Source of the DNA: Teichococcus rhizosphaerae
GTDB taxonomy: Bacteria; Pseudomonadota; Alphaproteobacteria; Acetobacterales; Acetobacteraceae
Direction: 5' to 3'
DNA: 64,000 nucleotides
NCBI RefSeq assembly: GCF_002631185.1
Contig: NZ_PDNU01000002.1
Location: forward strand, 181,011-245,010
The position numbers and the translations under genes were made by a program. Position 1 is the first letter of the stretch, and every line of letters starts with the position of its first letter. This document shows, piece by piece, positions 26,088-36,354 of the stretch. Under the pieces are notes generated by a model, which had not been told where the DNA came from, did no database searches, and was given only the letters and a program-made list of their open reading frames with translations.

Positions 26088-27102
26088 TCAGCCGCGTGGC
26101 GCGGCGGATGGCATGATGGGCGGCGCGGCGGCCGGCATGCCGGAGACGACGCAGCTCGCCGCCTCCTGCACCAGCACCAGGCCACCGCGCGCCAGCAGCG
26201 GCTCTATGCCCGCCGCGCCATCCTGCCCCATGCCGCTCATCACCACCGCCAAGGGCCGCCGCGCCGCCAGGGCGGCGGAGCGGAACAGCCGGTCCACCGA
26301 AGGATGCACCAGCCCCGCTCCGGCGGCCAGCCGCAGGGCCAGCCCGCCCCCGCTCGTGCAGGCCAGGTGCCCGTCCGTCCCGCCCGGCAGCAGCAGCACC
26401 TCCCCTGGCGAGAGGCGGGCGCCATGGGTGCCCAGGAGCACGCGCTGCCCCGTCCGCGCCGCCAGGTGCCGCGCGAAGTCCGGCCCCAGCGCCGCCGGCA
26501 TGTGCTGCGCCACCACGCAGGGGACCGGCAGGACGCCCGCCGCCCCCAGCAGCGCCGCCAGCGCGTCCGGCCCGCCGGTCGAGGCGCCCAGCAGCAGCAG
26601 GTCGAACGCCTCGCCTTCCCGGCCGCGGCGCGGCGGCCGGGGCGCGGCGCGCGGCGGGGTGGAGGCGGGCTCGAACATCCGCGCGGGCCGGGCGGCACGC
26701 GCCCGCTCGGTGGCCCAGTGGCGCAGCCGGCCGCGCAGCTCGCGGTCGATCTGCCCGAGATCGAGGCCGGACAGCGCCGATCCCTTCCAGAGATAGTCCG
26801 CCGCCCCCCCGCGCCAGGGCCGCCAGCGCCATTTCCGAGCCTTCCCGCGTGTGGTGGCTGACCATCACCACCGCCGGCGGCAAGGGCTGCGCCATCAGGC
26901 CCTCGGTGACGGCGAGGCCATCCAGCCCCGGCATCTCCACGTCGAGCGCCACCACGTCCGGCCGCAGCCGCGCGGCCAGCTCCAGCGCCGCATGGCCATC
27001 CGCCGCCTCCCCCACCACCTTGAGGTCGCCCTCCGCCTCGATGATCCGCCGCAGCGCCAGCCGCATGAAGCCGCTGTCATCCACCACCAGGACGCGGATC
27101 AC
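26088..27102 (-). pseudogene. cheB: CheB methylesterase, interrupted by a +1 frameshift in a G7 run
   Basis: A CheB receiver-methylesterase split between two frames. From the GTG at 27102 a receiver domain is read (IRVLVVDDSGFMRLAL, phosphoacceptor Asp54 in ALDVEMPGLDG) up to ALAALARGG near residue 99. The frame then fails. In the next frame it continues ADYLWKGSALSGLDLGQID, then the catalytic domain with Ser in GASTGGPDAL, His in AQHMPAALG and Asp in MSGMGQDGAAG, to the stop at 26088. Removing one G from the seven at 26804-26810 restores a full-length CheB of about 337 residues. It is a sequencing error, a broken gene, or a slippage switch. The GTG start overlaps the cheW stop (GTGA). Confidence 0.85.
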
Positions 27103-28313
27103 CGCGCCTCTCCCGCCAGCAGCGCCGCCAGCGCCTCGGCACGACACACGGGCAAAGGGCGCTCCGACGCGACGCCGGGCAGGGCGAGGGCCGCAACGAG
27201 GCCCGGCACCTCCAGCGGGTGGATGTCGGCCAGCGGCCAGCGGCGCAGGCCGAGCACGGCGCTGACCGCCAGCGCCACCGGCCAAGCCCCGCCGAGCCGC
27301 AGCAAGGGCGGCGCGGGATGCGCCGCCAGCACCGAGGCCTCCCCCATCGCCTCGCCGCCATCCAGCACCGGCAGCACGTCGCCGCCATGCGCCACCACGC
27401 CGCGCAGGCGGCCACCTGCCTTCGGCACCGCGGCCGGGGCCTGCGGCGCCACCAAGGCCCCCACCTCCTCCACCGGCAGGGCGAAGGCGAGCGTGCCGGC
27501 CCGCGCCAGCAGCAGATCCCGCCCCGGCCGTGGCGCGAGCGGGGGCATGAGGCGGTGCGGCGGCGCGAGCGCCCGGAGCGGCGCCGCCTCCGGCCCCGCC
27601 AGCCGCTCCCCGAGCCTCGCCGCTCCCTCCGGCAGCGAGGGGACGGGGGTGACATGGTCGCAGGGCAGCGCGTAGCAGCGGCCCCCGAGGAGCAGCACAG
27701 CCATCAGCGGCGCGCCGGCCAGGGTGGGCGCGCCCAGATCAGGGCAGGCGGGATCCAGCCAGGCGGGGTCCAGCAGCAGCGCCGCGCCCGCCTCCCCCGC
27801 GACCATCCCGAGGCCCAGCGCGCCGGGCGGGCGGCCAGGGGGCGGCGCGAGCGGCGGCAGCGGCACCACGCGCAGCAGGGCTCCCGCCGGCAAGGGGAAG
27901 CGCCATCCCGCCAGGTGAAGGAGCAGCGCCTCCTCCCGCCGCGGCGCGATCGGGCCGGGTGCTCCGGCGGCGGGCGGCTGGATGGGCGGCGGCACGGGGG
28001 ATGAGGTGTGGGGCGCCGCGGGGCGTGGCGCGGTGGCCCGCATGGGCAGCGGCAAGGCCCCGGGCGGCGCCGGCGCGGCCACGGCATCGCCGGTGACGAG
28101 GAAAGGGCCGGCCGGGCCGTCGCAGGCCAGCCAGACCGGGCCGGATAGGCCGCCGGGCGCCAGCACCGGCACCGCCACGCCCTGCCGCAGCGCCAGGCCC
28201 AGCATGCCTTCCGGCATGCCGGGCACGGGGCGGAGGGCGGCCGGCGCGACCGGGACCGTGCCGGGCGGCAGGCGGTACCACCCTTCCCCCGCCCGAAGCG
28301 CGGCCTCGCTCAT
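27099..28313 (-). CDS. CheW-like scaffold protein with three tandem degenerate CheW domains
   Basis: A 404-residue protein made of three CheW-like beta-barrel segments, about residues 10-95, 125-265 and 275-400. Each has a weak match to the CheW pattern, for example LRPVPGMPEGMLGLALRQGVAV in the first and LRGVVAHGGDVLPVLDGGEA in the third. Pro/Ala-rich linkers separate them. CheW couples receptors to CheA; three copies in one chain could bridge several array units. No separate single-domain CheW is in the operon. The ATG overlaps the cheR stop (ATGA), and its own stop overlaps cheB (GTGA), indicating tight translational coupling. The domain count is my reading and needs a profile search. Confidence 0.75.
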   Translation of the reverse strand: MSEAALRAGEGWYRLPPGTVPVAPAALRPVPGMPEGMLGLALRQGVAVPVLAPGGLSGPVWLACDGPAGPFLVTGDAVAAPAPPGALPLPMRATAPRPAAPHTSSPVPPPIQPPAAGAPGPIAPRREEALLLHLAGWRFPLPAGALLRVVPLPPLAPPPGRPPGALGLGMVAGEAGAALLLDPAWLDPACPDLGAPTLAGAPLMAVLLLGGRCYALPCDHVTPVPSLPEGAARLGERLAGPEAAPLRALAPPHRLMPPLAPRPGRDLLLARAGTLAFALPVEEVGALVAPQAPAAVPKAGGRLRGVVAHGGDVLPVLDGGEAMGEASVLAAHPAPPLLRLGGAWPVALAVSAVLGLRRWPLADIHPLEVPGLVAALALPGVASERPLPVCRAEALAALLAGEAR

Positions 28314-29080
28314 CGCCGCCACAGGCAGGGCAGGTCCCCGGCCCAGGAGCGCAGGCCCAGGGCCGGCGGCGGCACGTCGGTGGCGCCCAGCATCAACGCC
28401 CCCCCGGGCGCAAGCCGCGCGAGCAGGCGGCGCAGCACCGTCTCCCGCGCCTCGGCCGTCAGGTAGATCAGCACGTTGCGGCAGAGGATCACATCGAAGG
28501 AAGGGCCCGCCTCCGGCAGTTCGAGCAGGTTGGCGCGCGCCACCCGCACCGAGACGCGGGGGCCCGGGCGGGCCCGCACGCCATTGGCCGAGACGGCGAA
28601 GAAGTCACGGTAGGCGGGCGGGACGTCGCGCAGCGGGTCGGGCGGGCCGGGTGGGAAGGTGCCGGTGGCCGCGCGCTCCAGCGCGGGCCGGCACAGATCG
28701 AGGCCGAGCACGGCGGCGGGCAGCCCCGCCCCCGCCGCCAGCACGGCCAGCGTCCAGGCCTCCTCGCCGGTGGCGCAGCCGGCGGACAGCAGCCGCGCCG
28801 GGCGCCCCAGCGCCGCCAGCCCCGGCAGCACGCGCTCCGCCAGGTCCTGCCATTGGCGCGGGGTGCGGAACAGGCGCGTCTCCTGCACGGTCACGGCATC
28901 GATCAGCGTCGCCCAGAACGGGTCGTCCGTGGCGGGGCGGGCGAGCCTGCCGGAGCCGGCCTCGGCGATGAGCGGTGCGGCGCGGCGCAGCCTTCCCTGC
29001 AACACCACGCCGTCCGACAGGCCGACCAGCCGCTCCAGCCCGCGGCTGGCCAGCGCCTCGGCGGAAGGGAGATGCGTCAC
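28310..29080 (-). CDS. cheR: CheR chemoreceptor glutamate methyltransferase
   Basis: A 256-residue SAM-dependent methyltransferase of the CheR family, which methylates glutamates in receptor cytoplasmic domains. Family signs are VTVQETRLFRTPRQW (usual TxFFR region), SAM motif I LSAGCATGEEAWTLA, GLDLCRPALERAATGTFP, and DVILCRNVLIYL. It starts at GTG with a GGGAG site. It sits between the STAS gene, 37 bases upstream, and the CheW protein, which it overlaps. Its presence with cheB implies that methyl-accepting receptors exist elsewhere in the genome. Confidence 0.92.
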   Translation of the reverse strand: MTHLPSAEALASRGLERLVGLSDGVVLQGRLRRAAPLIAEAGSGRLARPATDDPFWATLIDAVTVQETRLFRTPRQWQDLAERVLPGLAALGRPARLLSAGCATGEEAWTLAVLAAGAGLPAAVLGLDLCRPALERAATGTFPPGPPDPLRDVPPAYRDFFAVSANGVRARPGPRVSVRVARANLLELPEAGPSFDVILCRNVLIYLTAEARETVLRRLLARLAPGGALMLGATDVPPPALGLRSWAGDLPCLWRR

Positions 29081-29117
29081 GGCGGGAACGGCTCCCTGCC
29101 CTCGCTGCCGGTGCGCC

Positions 29118-29441
29118 TCAGGCGGCCAGGGCCTCGGCCCGCGTCGGGTAGGCTGTGATGATCCGGTCGAAGCCGGAAATCTCGAAAACCTCGCGCACCG
29201 GCGATTGCAGGCCGCAGATGCTGAAGCCGTGCCCGGAGGCCGTGCCCTGCTTGGCGGCCTTCAGCAGCACCCGCAGCCCCGCCGAGGAGACGTAGCGCAC
29301 GGCGGACAGGTCGGCCACCACCGGCCGCTCGGCCAGGAGGGCCAGCAGCCGCGCCTCGGCCGCCGGGGCGGTCGCGGTGTCGAGCCGCCCTTCCAGCACC
29401 GCCACCGTCATGCCTTCCGCCTCGATCTCCACAATCTCCAT
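29118..29441 (-). CDS. STAS-domain anti-sigma-factor antagonist-like protein
   Basis: A 107-residue single STAS domain (MEIVEIEAEGMTVAVLEGRLD at the start; DLSAVRYVSSAGLRVLLKAAK in the middle). The serine in YVSSAG occupies the usual phosphorylation site in SpoIIAA/RsbV-type antagonists. Such proteins bind an RsbW-type kinase and free its partner when dephosphorylated. The gene just upstream encodes exactly such an ATPase. Its place inside a chemosensory operon is unusual and suggests the Che pathway feeds into, or receives from, a partner-switch. No phosphatase or sigma factor is seen in the window. Confidence 0.88.
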   Translation of the reverse strand: MEIVEIEAEGMTVAVLEGRLDTATAPAAEARLLALLAERPVVADLSAVRYVSSAGLRVLLKAAKQGTASGHGFSICGLQSPVREVFEISGFDRIITAYPTRAEALAA

Positions 29442-29468
29442 GACCTTCCCCGCTCCTTCCGCGTTCCG

Positions 29469-29882
29469 TCACGCCACGTCCAGCACCGCCAGCAGCCTGT
29501 TGCGGCCGGCCTCCCGCGCATAGTCCAGCCGCCGGGTCATCCGCCGCATGAGGTGGAGCCCGAGCCCGCCCGCCATCCTCTCCCCGAGCGGGCATTCCGT
29601 GTCGGGCGGCGGCTCGGCCAGCGGATCGAAGGCGGGACCGTCATCGGCGAGGCGCAGATGCAGCCCATCCGCTTCCCGCCACAGCGCCAGCTCGGCAAAG
29701 CTCGCCCCCGCCCCGTGCATCGCGACATTGGCCAGCCACTCCTCGCAGACCAGCGCCAGGCGTTGCGCGGCGGCCGGCGGCAGGCCCGCCTCCCAGGCAT
29801 AGGCCTCCAGCCGGTCCAGCAGCACCGGCACGGCCTCCGCCTCGGGCCTCAGGCGCAAGGACAGTTCCATGCTTCCGGCCAT
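29469..29882 (-). CDS. RsbW/SpoIIAB-like serine kinase (HATPase_c_2)
   Basis: A 137-residue GHKL ATP-binding protein of the anti-sigma-factor kinase type. The N-box is LVCEEWLANVAMHG, the G1 box LRLADDGPAFDPL and the G2 region MAGGLGLHLMRRM. The family binds a sigma factor or other target and phosphorylates the STAS partner, encoded next at 27 bases distance. It is the first gene of the chemosensory operon. The start may be this ATG or the one four codons later (29870). With no sigma-factor gene nearby, the target is unknown. Confidence 0.87.
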   Translation of the reverse strand: MAGSMELSLRLRPEAEAVPVLLDRLEAYAWEAGLPPAAAQRLALVCEEWLANVAMHGAGASFAELALWREADGLHLRLADDGPAFDPLAEPPPDTECPLGERMAGGLGLHLMRRMTRRLDYAREAGRNRLLAVLDVA

Positions 29883-29976
29883 ACAGGCTGGTATCCTGTC
29901 TTTCCGATTCAGGCCACAGGGTAGCGCCGGCCGTGCTGGCTGTCAGTCGGCGCGGAGAAGGCGCGGCAGGATGCGC

Positions 29977-30339
29977 TCAGAAGAAGCGCTCCGGCCGCTC
30001 GACCGGCCGGCGGTCGTTCCAGGCCAGGAAGGCGCGCACCAGGCGGATCACGAACCACACCAGCGCGAAGGCCCAGATCAGGAAGCCGATGCCCAGGAAG
30101 GAGAGCACGAAGCCTGCGACGCTGAGCGCGAGCCCGATCCAGAAGGTGCGGATCGCGTAGGTCAGGTGGGAATGGTAGATGGTCCCAGCCGCCTCGCCCC
30201 GCTTCATGTAGGCGACGACGACGCCGATCAGCGAGGTGACGCCGAACAGGAAGCTGGCCGCGTAGAGCCCGTGCACCGCCAGCGCGACATTGCGCATCCG
30301 GGACTCGGTCTCCTGCGGGCGGGGTGCGGTCGGGTCCAT
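29977..30339 (-). CDS. Small DUF4870-like membrane protein
   Basis: A 120-residue protein with three hydrophobic segments (LYAASFLFGVTSLIGVVVAYM, FWIGLALSVAGFVLSFLGIGFL, and an overlapping third) and a short basic tail. The segment GTIYHSHLTYAIRTFWIGL is typical of the DUF4870 group. No function is known. It lies between the phosphate operon and the chemosensory operon on the same strand, with gaps of about 140 and 95 bases, so it may be transcribed alone. Confidence 0.8.
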   Translation of the reverse strand: MDPTAPRPQETESRMRNVALAVHGLYAASFLFGVTSLIGVVVAYMKRGEAAGTIYHSHLTYAIRTFWIGLALSVAGFVLSFLGIGFLIWAFALVWFVIRLVRAFLAWNDRRPVERPERFF

Positions 30340-30480
30340 GGGATCTCCCTGGCGGATGTGGAGAATCCCAGATGCCGCCGGAACCGGGCCGGTGCAAGGA
30401 GAGAGCGGCGCAAGTGAGGGCGCGCGAAGGCCGGAGAGGCGGGGCCGGCCCGGAGGGCGGCGCCCGCCCGGAGCGGCGCC

Positions 30481-31197
30481 TCAGGCGTGTTCCAGGTCCA
30501 GCGCGTAGCCGGCGCTGCGCACGGTGCGGATGATGTCCACCTCGCCCTCGCCATTCACCGTCTTGCGCAGGCGGCGGATATGCACGTCCACCGTGCGCGG
30601 CTCCACATGGATGTCGCGGCCCCAGACGGCATCGAGGAGCTGCTCGCGCGAGAAGACGCGGCCCGGATGCTGCAGGAAGAACTCCAGCAGACGGTATTCG
30701 GTGGGGCCGAGATGCAGCGCCCGCCCGGCGCGGAAGACGCGGTGCGCGTCCTGGTCCATCGTCACGTCGTGCCAGGCGAGCATGCCCTTGGCCGCCACGC
30801 CGCCCGTGCGGCGCAGCAGGGCGCGGATGCGCGCCAGCAGCGCGTCCATCACGAAGGGCTTGGCGATGTAGTCGTCCGCCCCGATGTCGAGGGCGCGGAC
30901 GGCGTCCTGGTCCTCGGTGCGGGCCGTCACCATGATGATGGGCAGGGCGCGCGTGTCGTGCCGGCGGCGGAGCTGGCGGCAGACCTCGAGGCCGGACATG
31001 GCCGGCAGCATCCAGTCCAGCAGGACGAGGTCGGGCGGCGCCTCGGCCACGCGCATCAGCGCCTCCTGGCCATCCGCCGCCTCGTCCACCTTGAAGCCCT
31101 GCTTCTCGAGGTTGTAGCGCAGCAGGGTCAGCAGCGGCGCCTCGTCCTCCACCACCAGGATGGTCGGGCGGGGCATGCCGGTATTCAGCTCAGCCAT
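30481..31197 (-). CDS. phoB: Phosphate regulon response regulator PhoB
   Basis: A 238-residue OmpR-family response regulator. The receiver has TILVVEDEAPLLTLLRYNLE, phosphoacceptor Asp61 in VLLDWMLPAMSG and Lys in DDYIAKPF. The C-terminal winged helix contains LGPTEYRLLEFFLQHPGRVFSREQLLD and TVDVHIRRLRK. As last gene of pst-phoU-phoB it is identified as PhoB, which binds PHO boxes under phosphate starvation. No phoR kinase gene is in the window. Its start at MAELNTG is 41 bases after the phoU stop. It should bind the PHO box ahead of pstS, closing a positive loop. Confidence 0.95.
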   Translation of the reverse strand: MAELNTGMPRPTILVVEDEAPLLTLLRYNLEKQGFKVDEAADGQEALMRVAEAPPDLVLLDWMLPAMSGLEVCRQLRRRHDTRALPIIMVTARTEDQDAVRALDIGADDYIAKPFVMDALLARIRALLRRTGGVAAKGMLAWHDVTMDQDAHRVFRAGRALHLGPTEYRLLEFFLQHPGRVFSREQLLDAVWGRDIHVEPRTVDVHIRRLRKTVNGEGEVDIIRTVRSAGYALDLEHA

Positions 31198-31238
31198 GGC
31201 CGGGGTCTTTCCTCGGTCGTTCGGACTTGGTCGCGCGC

Positions 31239-31991
31239 TCAGGCGGGCGGGCGGACGACGGTGTAGGCGGAGGCGTCCGCCTTCGGCCGGTCCTCGGGCA
31301 GCATGTGGCCAAGCACGGCGTAGTGGACGGTCTCGGCGATGTTGGTGGCGTGGTCGCCGATCCGCTCGAAGTTCTTGGCGATGAACAGGAGGTGGGTGGC
31401 CGCGGTGATGTTGCGCGGGTCCTCCATCATGTGCGTCAGCATCTCGCGGAAGATGCCGTTGTAGATGTCGTCCACCGGCGCGTCGGCGCCCCAGACGCGC
31501 TCGGCGGCCGCGGCATCCTCCTTCACCAGCGCGTCGATCGCGTCCTTCAGGTTCTCCTGCACCAGCTTGGCCATCCACTGGAAGCCGTTCAGGCTGCCGA
31601 TATGCGGCTGCTGCGAGACGACGATGGCGCGCTTGGCGGCGTTGCGGGCGTAGTCGCCGATGCGCTCGATGTCGGTCGAGACCTTCATGGCGGCGACGAT
31701 CAGCCGCAGGTCGGCCGCCATGGGCTGGCGGAGCGCCAGCAGGCGGACGCAGAAATTCTCGATCTCGGTTTCCAGCGCGTCGATCTCGCCGTCGCGGCCG
31801 ACGACGGCGCTGGCGAGGTCGGTGTCGCGGCGGATCAGGGCGGCGGCGGCGTCGGCCACCTGGCGCTCGGCGAGCCCACCCATGCGGGCCACCATCTCGC
31901 GCAGGCGCTTGAGCTGTTCTTCATAGGAACGCACGATGTGCTCGCTCTGCTGGGGCTGCGGGTTCGGCGATTCGGTCGGCAGGGTCTGCAT
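31239..31991 (-). CDS. phoU: Phosphate signalling accessory protein PhoU
   Basis: A 250-residue all-helical PhoU with two three-helix bundles. Two metal-binding motifs of the family are seen: MKVSTDIERIGDYARNAAKR in the first half and FIAKNFERIGDHATNIAET in the second. PhoU links the PstSCAB transporter to PhoR and keeps the regulon off in phosphate excess. It follows pstB by ten bases and precedes phoB. Confidence 0.96.
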   Translation of the reverse strand: MQTLPTESPNPQPQQSEHIVRSYEEQLKRLREMVARMGGLAERQVADAAAALIRRDTDLASAVVGRDGEIDALETEIENFCVRLLALRQPMAADLRLIVAAMKVSTDIERIGDYARNAAKRAIVVSQQPHIGSLNGFQWMAKLVQENLKDAIDALVKEDAAAAERVWGADAPVDDIYNGIFREMLTHMMEDPRNITAATHLLFIAKNFERIGDHATNIAETVHYAVLGHMLPEDRPKADASAYTVVRPPA

Positions 31992-32001
31992 GGCTTCCTC
32001 G

Positions 32002-32826
<825 letters not shown>

Positions 32827-32834
32827 GGTCTTCC

Positions 32835-33719
32835 TCACTTCCTGCGCAGCAGGCTGCGCGCCGCGATGTTGAGCCCCAGCACACCCAGGGTGATGATCAG
32901 CGCGCCGGCCCAGGCCAGGGCGATCCAGTCCTGGTAGGGGGAGCCGGCATAGGCGAAGATGGTGATCGGCAGGCTGGACATGGGCGCCGAGAGGCTGAGC
33001 GACCAGTTCAGGTTGCCGAGCGAGGTGAACAGCAGCGGCGCCGTCTCGCCGGCGACCCGCGCCACGGCCAGCAGCACGCCGGTCACGATGCCCGAGGCGG
33101 CGGCGCGCCAGCAGACCAGCGTGATCATCTTCCACTTCGGCGCGCCGAGGCCGATCACCGCCTCGCGCAGCGTGTCGGGCAGCAGGCGGAGCATGTCCTC
33201 CGTCGTGCGCACCACGATGGGGATGACGATGATGGCCAGCGCCACCGAGCCCGCCCAACCGGAGAAGCCGCCGAACGGCACCACCAGGATCTGGTAGACG
33301 AACAGGCCGATCAGGATGGAGGGCGCCGAGAGCAGGATGTCCGAGACGAAGCGCACCGCGTTGGCCAGCGGCGAGTTCTTGGAATACTCGGCCAGGTAGG
33401 TGCCGACCATCAGCCCGATCGGCGTGCCGATGGCGGTGCCGATGGCGGTCTGGATCAGGCTGCCGAGGATGGCGTTGAGCAGGCCGCCCTCGGAGCCGGG
33501 CGGGCGCGTCACCTCGGTGAACACCTTCAGGTTCAGGGCCGAGAAGCCGTTCCAGAACAGCGTGCCGAGGATCGAGAGCAGCAGCAGCAGCCCGACCCCC
33601 GTGGCGGCGTAGCAGGCGGCCTTGACGGCCGTCGAGACGTGGCGGCGGCGGCGTCCGAGGGCGGCGGCGACGCGCATGTCCTTGGCGGGGCCGCTGGCGG
33701 AATGCAGGGTGGCGCTCAT
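32835..33719 (-). CDS. pstA: Phosphate ABC transporter permease PstA
   Basis: A 294-residue inner-membrane permease with six predicted helices. Family segments are [41 protein letters not shown] and the ATPase-contacting EAA loop [29 protein letters not shown] is characteristic of PstA. It pairs with PstC. Its ATG lies three bases after the pstC stop, so the two are probably coupled. Confidence 0.95.
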   Translation of the reverse strand: MSATLHSASGPAKDMRVAAALGRRRRHVSTAVKAACYAATGVGLLLLLSILGTLFWNGFSALNLKVFTEVTRPPGSEGGLLNAILGSLIQTAIGTAIGTPIGLMVGTYLAEYSKNSPLANAVRFVSDILLSAPSILIGLFVYQILVVPFGGFSGWAGSVALAIIVIPIVVRTTEDMLRLLPDTLREAVIGLGAPKWKMITLVCWRAAASGIVTGVLLAVARVAGETAPLLFTSLGNLNWSLSLSAPMSSLPITIFAYAGSPYQDWIALAWAGALIITLGVLGLNIAARSLLRRK

Positions 33720-33722
33720 GGC

Positions 33723-34712
33723 TCAGGCCTTCAGCCGCTGCCGCAGCAGGAAGCGCGAGGCAGCCAGCACGATGAAGGAGATGACGAACAGGATGAAGCC
33801 GAGGCCCAGCAGGGCGGAAAGCTTCAGGCTGCCGAGCTCGGCCTCGCCGAACTCCAGCGCGACCACAGAGGCGATGGTGTTGCCCGGCCCGAACAGGCTG
33901 GCGGAGATGCGGTTGGCGTTGCCGATGACGAAGGTGACGGCCATCGTCTCGCCCAGCGCGCGGCCGAGGCCGAGCATGATGCCGCCCACCACCGACACGC
34001 GGGTGTAGGGCAGCACCACGCTGCGCACCACCTCCCACTGCGTGCAGCCGAGGCCGTAGGCGCTTTCCTTGAAGACGGGCGGCACCGTCTCGAACACGTC
34101 GCGCATGGTGGCGGCGATGAAGGGCAGGATCATGATCGCCAGGATCAGCGCGGCGGTGAAGATGCCGGTGCCAAAGGGCGGCCCGGCGAAGAGGTTCTCC
34201 AGCACCGGCAGCGTGCCCAGCGTGTCGATGACGAAGGGCTGCACCGTGGTGGACATGAACGGCACGATCAGGAAGAAGCCCCACATGCCGTAGATGATGG
34301 AGGGCACCGCCGCCAGCAGCTCCACCGCCGTGCCCACGGGGCGGCGCAGCCAGGGGGGCGCCAGCTCGGTGAGGTAGAAGGCGATGCCGAAGGCCAGCGG
34401 CACGGCCATCACCAGCGCCAGCACGGCGGTGACGAGGGTGCCGTAGATCGAGACGCCGGCGCCGAACACCTCCTGCACCGGGTCCCATTCCGTCGAGGTG
34501 ACGAAGGCGGGGCCGAAGGTGCGGAAGGCCTGCAGCCCGCCCAGGAACAGCTCCAGGATGATGGCGCCGAGGAGCAGAAGCACGAGGACGCCGGCGCTGC
34601 GGCAGGCTGCGGCGAAGATGGCGTCGCCCAGGGCGCCGGAGCTCTTGCCGCGCCGCAGCTCGTGCGGGGGCGGCGGCGCCGTCTGGGCTGAGAAGGTTGC
34701 GGCCTGCTGCAA
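33723..34712 (-). CDS. pstC: Phosphate ABC transporter permease PstC
   Basis: A 329-residue inner-membrane permease with six predicted helices. The sequence includes [42 protein letters not shown] and [21 protein letters not shown] (EAA loop), and [18 protein letters not shown] start at a TTG that has a GGAG site eight bases upstream; no ATG lies near the family start. It forms the channel with PstA. The 116-base gap to pstS may hold a transcript-processing or attenuation point, since binding proteins are usually made in excess. Confidence 0.93.
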   Translation of the reverse strand: MQQAATFSAQTAPPPPHELRRGKSSGALGDAIFAAACRSAGVLVLLLLGAIILELFLGGLQAFRTFGPAFVTSTEWDPVQEVFGAGVSIYGTLVTAVLALVMAVPLAFGIAFYLTELAPPWLRRPVGTAVELLAAVPSIIYGMWGFFLIVPFMSTTVQPFVIDTLGTLPVLENLFAGPPFGTGIFTAALILAIMILPFIAATMRDVFETVPPVFKESAYGLGCTQWEVVRSVVLPYTRVSVVGGIMLGLGRALGETMAVTFVIGNANRISASLFGPGNTIASVVALEFGEAELGSLKLSALLGLGFILFVISFIVLAASRFLLRQRLKA

Positions 34713-34828
34713 GGGAGATGCTCCGGAAAGCGGGTTTCAGGGGCGGGATAGCGCCCGGCCCGTCTTGCGGGAAGCGGGCGGCCCCTTCCGGAGCCGCCCG
34801 CCTGGTCCTGTCCGCCCGTTCCTGCCGG

Positions 34829-35881
34829 TTACTGGGCCGGCCAGAGGGCCTTGCCGTCCGCCTTGACCTCGGCGGTCCAGGCCGCGCGGATGGCGTCCTC
34901 GACCGTCTCGGGCAGCGGGATGTAGTCGAGCTGGACGGCCATCTGGTCGCCGTTCCGGAAGGCCCAGTCGAAGAACTTCATCACGTTCTGCGCCCGGGTG
35001 GCATCCTGCGGGTTCTTGGGCAGCAGGATGAAGGTGGGCGAGACGATCGGCCAGGACTTCTCGCCCTGGGTGTCGATCAGGCTGGCGGCGAAGTTCGGCG
35101 CGCTCCAGTCGGCATTGGCGGCGGCGGCCTGGAAGGCCTCCGGCTCGGCGGTGATGAAGTTGCCGGCCTTGTTGCGCAGCTGGGTGGTCACCAGCTTGTT
35201 CTGCGCCGCGTAGGCGTGCTCGACATAGCCGATGGCACCGCGGACGTTGCGGACCGTGCCGGCCACGCCCTCATTGCCGCGGGCGCCCGTGCCCGCAGGC
35301 CAGCGGACCGAGGTGCCGACGCCGACACGCTGCTTGAACTCGCCCGAGACGGCCGAGAGGTAGGAAACCCACACATAGGTCGTGCCCGAGCCGTCCGCCC
35401 GATAGACCGGCGCGATCGCCAGGTTCGGCAGGTTGAGGCCCGGGTTCATCTCGACCAGCTTGGGGTCGTTCCACTTGGTGATCTTGCCCAGGTAGATCTC
35501 GGACAGAAGCTCGCCCGTCAGGCGCATCTTGTGGTCCTCGACGCCCGGGATGTTCACGATGGCGACGAGGCTGCCCATAGTGGCCGGGAACTGGAGCAGG
35601 TTGTGCTCCTGCAGCTGCTCGGCGGTCATCGGCGCGTCGGAGGCGCCGAAATCCACGGTGCGGTTGCGGATCTGCGCCTGGCCGGCGCCCGAGCCCACGG
35701 ACTGGTAGTTGAGCTGGATGCCAGCCCCTTCCTTCGCCGCCTCGCCCCACTTCTGGTAGAGCGGGTTGGGGAAGCTCGCGCCAGCCCCGGTGATGGTCGC
35801 CTGCTGCGCATGCGCGGTCATGGACAGGCCGATCGTGGCCACAACGCCAGCCGCCAGGGCCAGAAGCCGGTTGCTCACCAT
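34829..35881 (-). CDS. pstS: Periplasmic phosphate-binding protein PstS
   Basis: A 350-residue phosphate receptor. A signal peptide ([21 protein letters not shown]) precedes the family start [18 protein letters not shown]. Phosphate ligands lie in [23 protein letters not shown] and [11 protein letters not shown]. The ATG has a GGAGAGAT site directly upstream. First gene of pstSCAB-phoU-phoB; a PHO box lies about 100 bases upstream, so it is induced by PhoB in phosphate starvation. Confidence 0.96.
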   Translation of the reverse strand: MVSNRLLALAAGVVATIGLSMTAHAQQATITGAGASFPNPLYQKWGEAAKEGAGIQLNYQSVGSGAGQAQIRNRTVDFGASDAPMTAEQLQEHNLLQFPATMGSLVAIVNIPGVEDHKMRLTGELLSEIYLGKITKWNDPKLVEMNPGLNLPNLAIAPVYRADGSGTTYVWVSYLSAVSGEFKQRVGVGTSVRWPAGTGARGNEGVAGTVRNVRGAIGYVEHAYAAQNKLVTTQLRNKAGNFITAEPEAFQAAAANADWSAPNFAASLIDTQGEKSWPIVSPTFILLPKNPQDATRAQNVMKFFDWAFRNGDQMAVQLDYIPLPETVEDAIRAAWTAEVKADGKALWPAQ

Positions 35882-35979
35882 ATCTCTCCGTCTTTGGGCC
35901 CTTGCGCGGCAGGGCTGCCGGGGGCCGGTTCGGTCGAGGGCCTTCTAGAGCCGCGCGGCGACGCTTCCATTTCACTTTT

Positions 35980-35997
35980 ATGAAGGTTCGATGACAG
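35980..35997 (-). promoter_or_regulatory. PHO box upstream of pstS
   Basis: On the minus strand the 18 bases CTGTCATCGAACCTTCAT contain two seven-base half-sites separated by four bases, the PhoB-binding arrangement. The first is a perfect CTGTCAT and the second, CCTTCAT, differs at two positions. It lies 99 bases before the pstS start in a 473-base gap to the divergent SDR gene, in which I see no other gene. The A-rich AAAAGTGAAATGG just downstream could be a third, weaker half-site or the -10 zone. Confidence 0.82.
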
Positions 35998-36354
35998 GGC
36001 TGGTCTGGTCCACGGGCCCGCCCGCCCCTGAAACTCTGCCGGGGCTCCAGGGTTGTTGGGCGCATCATGCTGCACCCACCGCGCGCCGGAGGTTCCGGGG
36101 CCGGGCCGGCTGGCGAGGTTTTGCGACAGATCCATGGCGCCCCCCATCCATTCCCCTTCCGGATGGGCTGGAGCGCGCCGCTCCCTGGAAGCAGCCCCGC
36201 CGGGCGCCGGCACCGTTCGACTGCCCTGCCGCCTCCGCCCCGGACCACCGCCCTTCCCGCCGCGCGGCGACTTGCCCCGAAAGGGGCGCAGCGCTCCCCC
36301 TTCCCTTCCGGCGCGACCTGACCCGCCGCGCGGAACCCGACCCGAGAGCCACCG

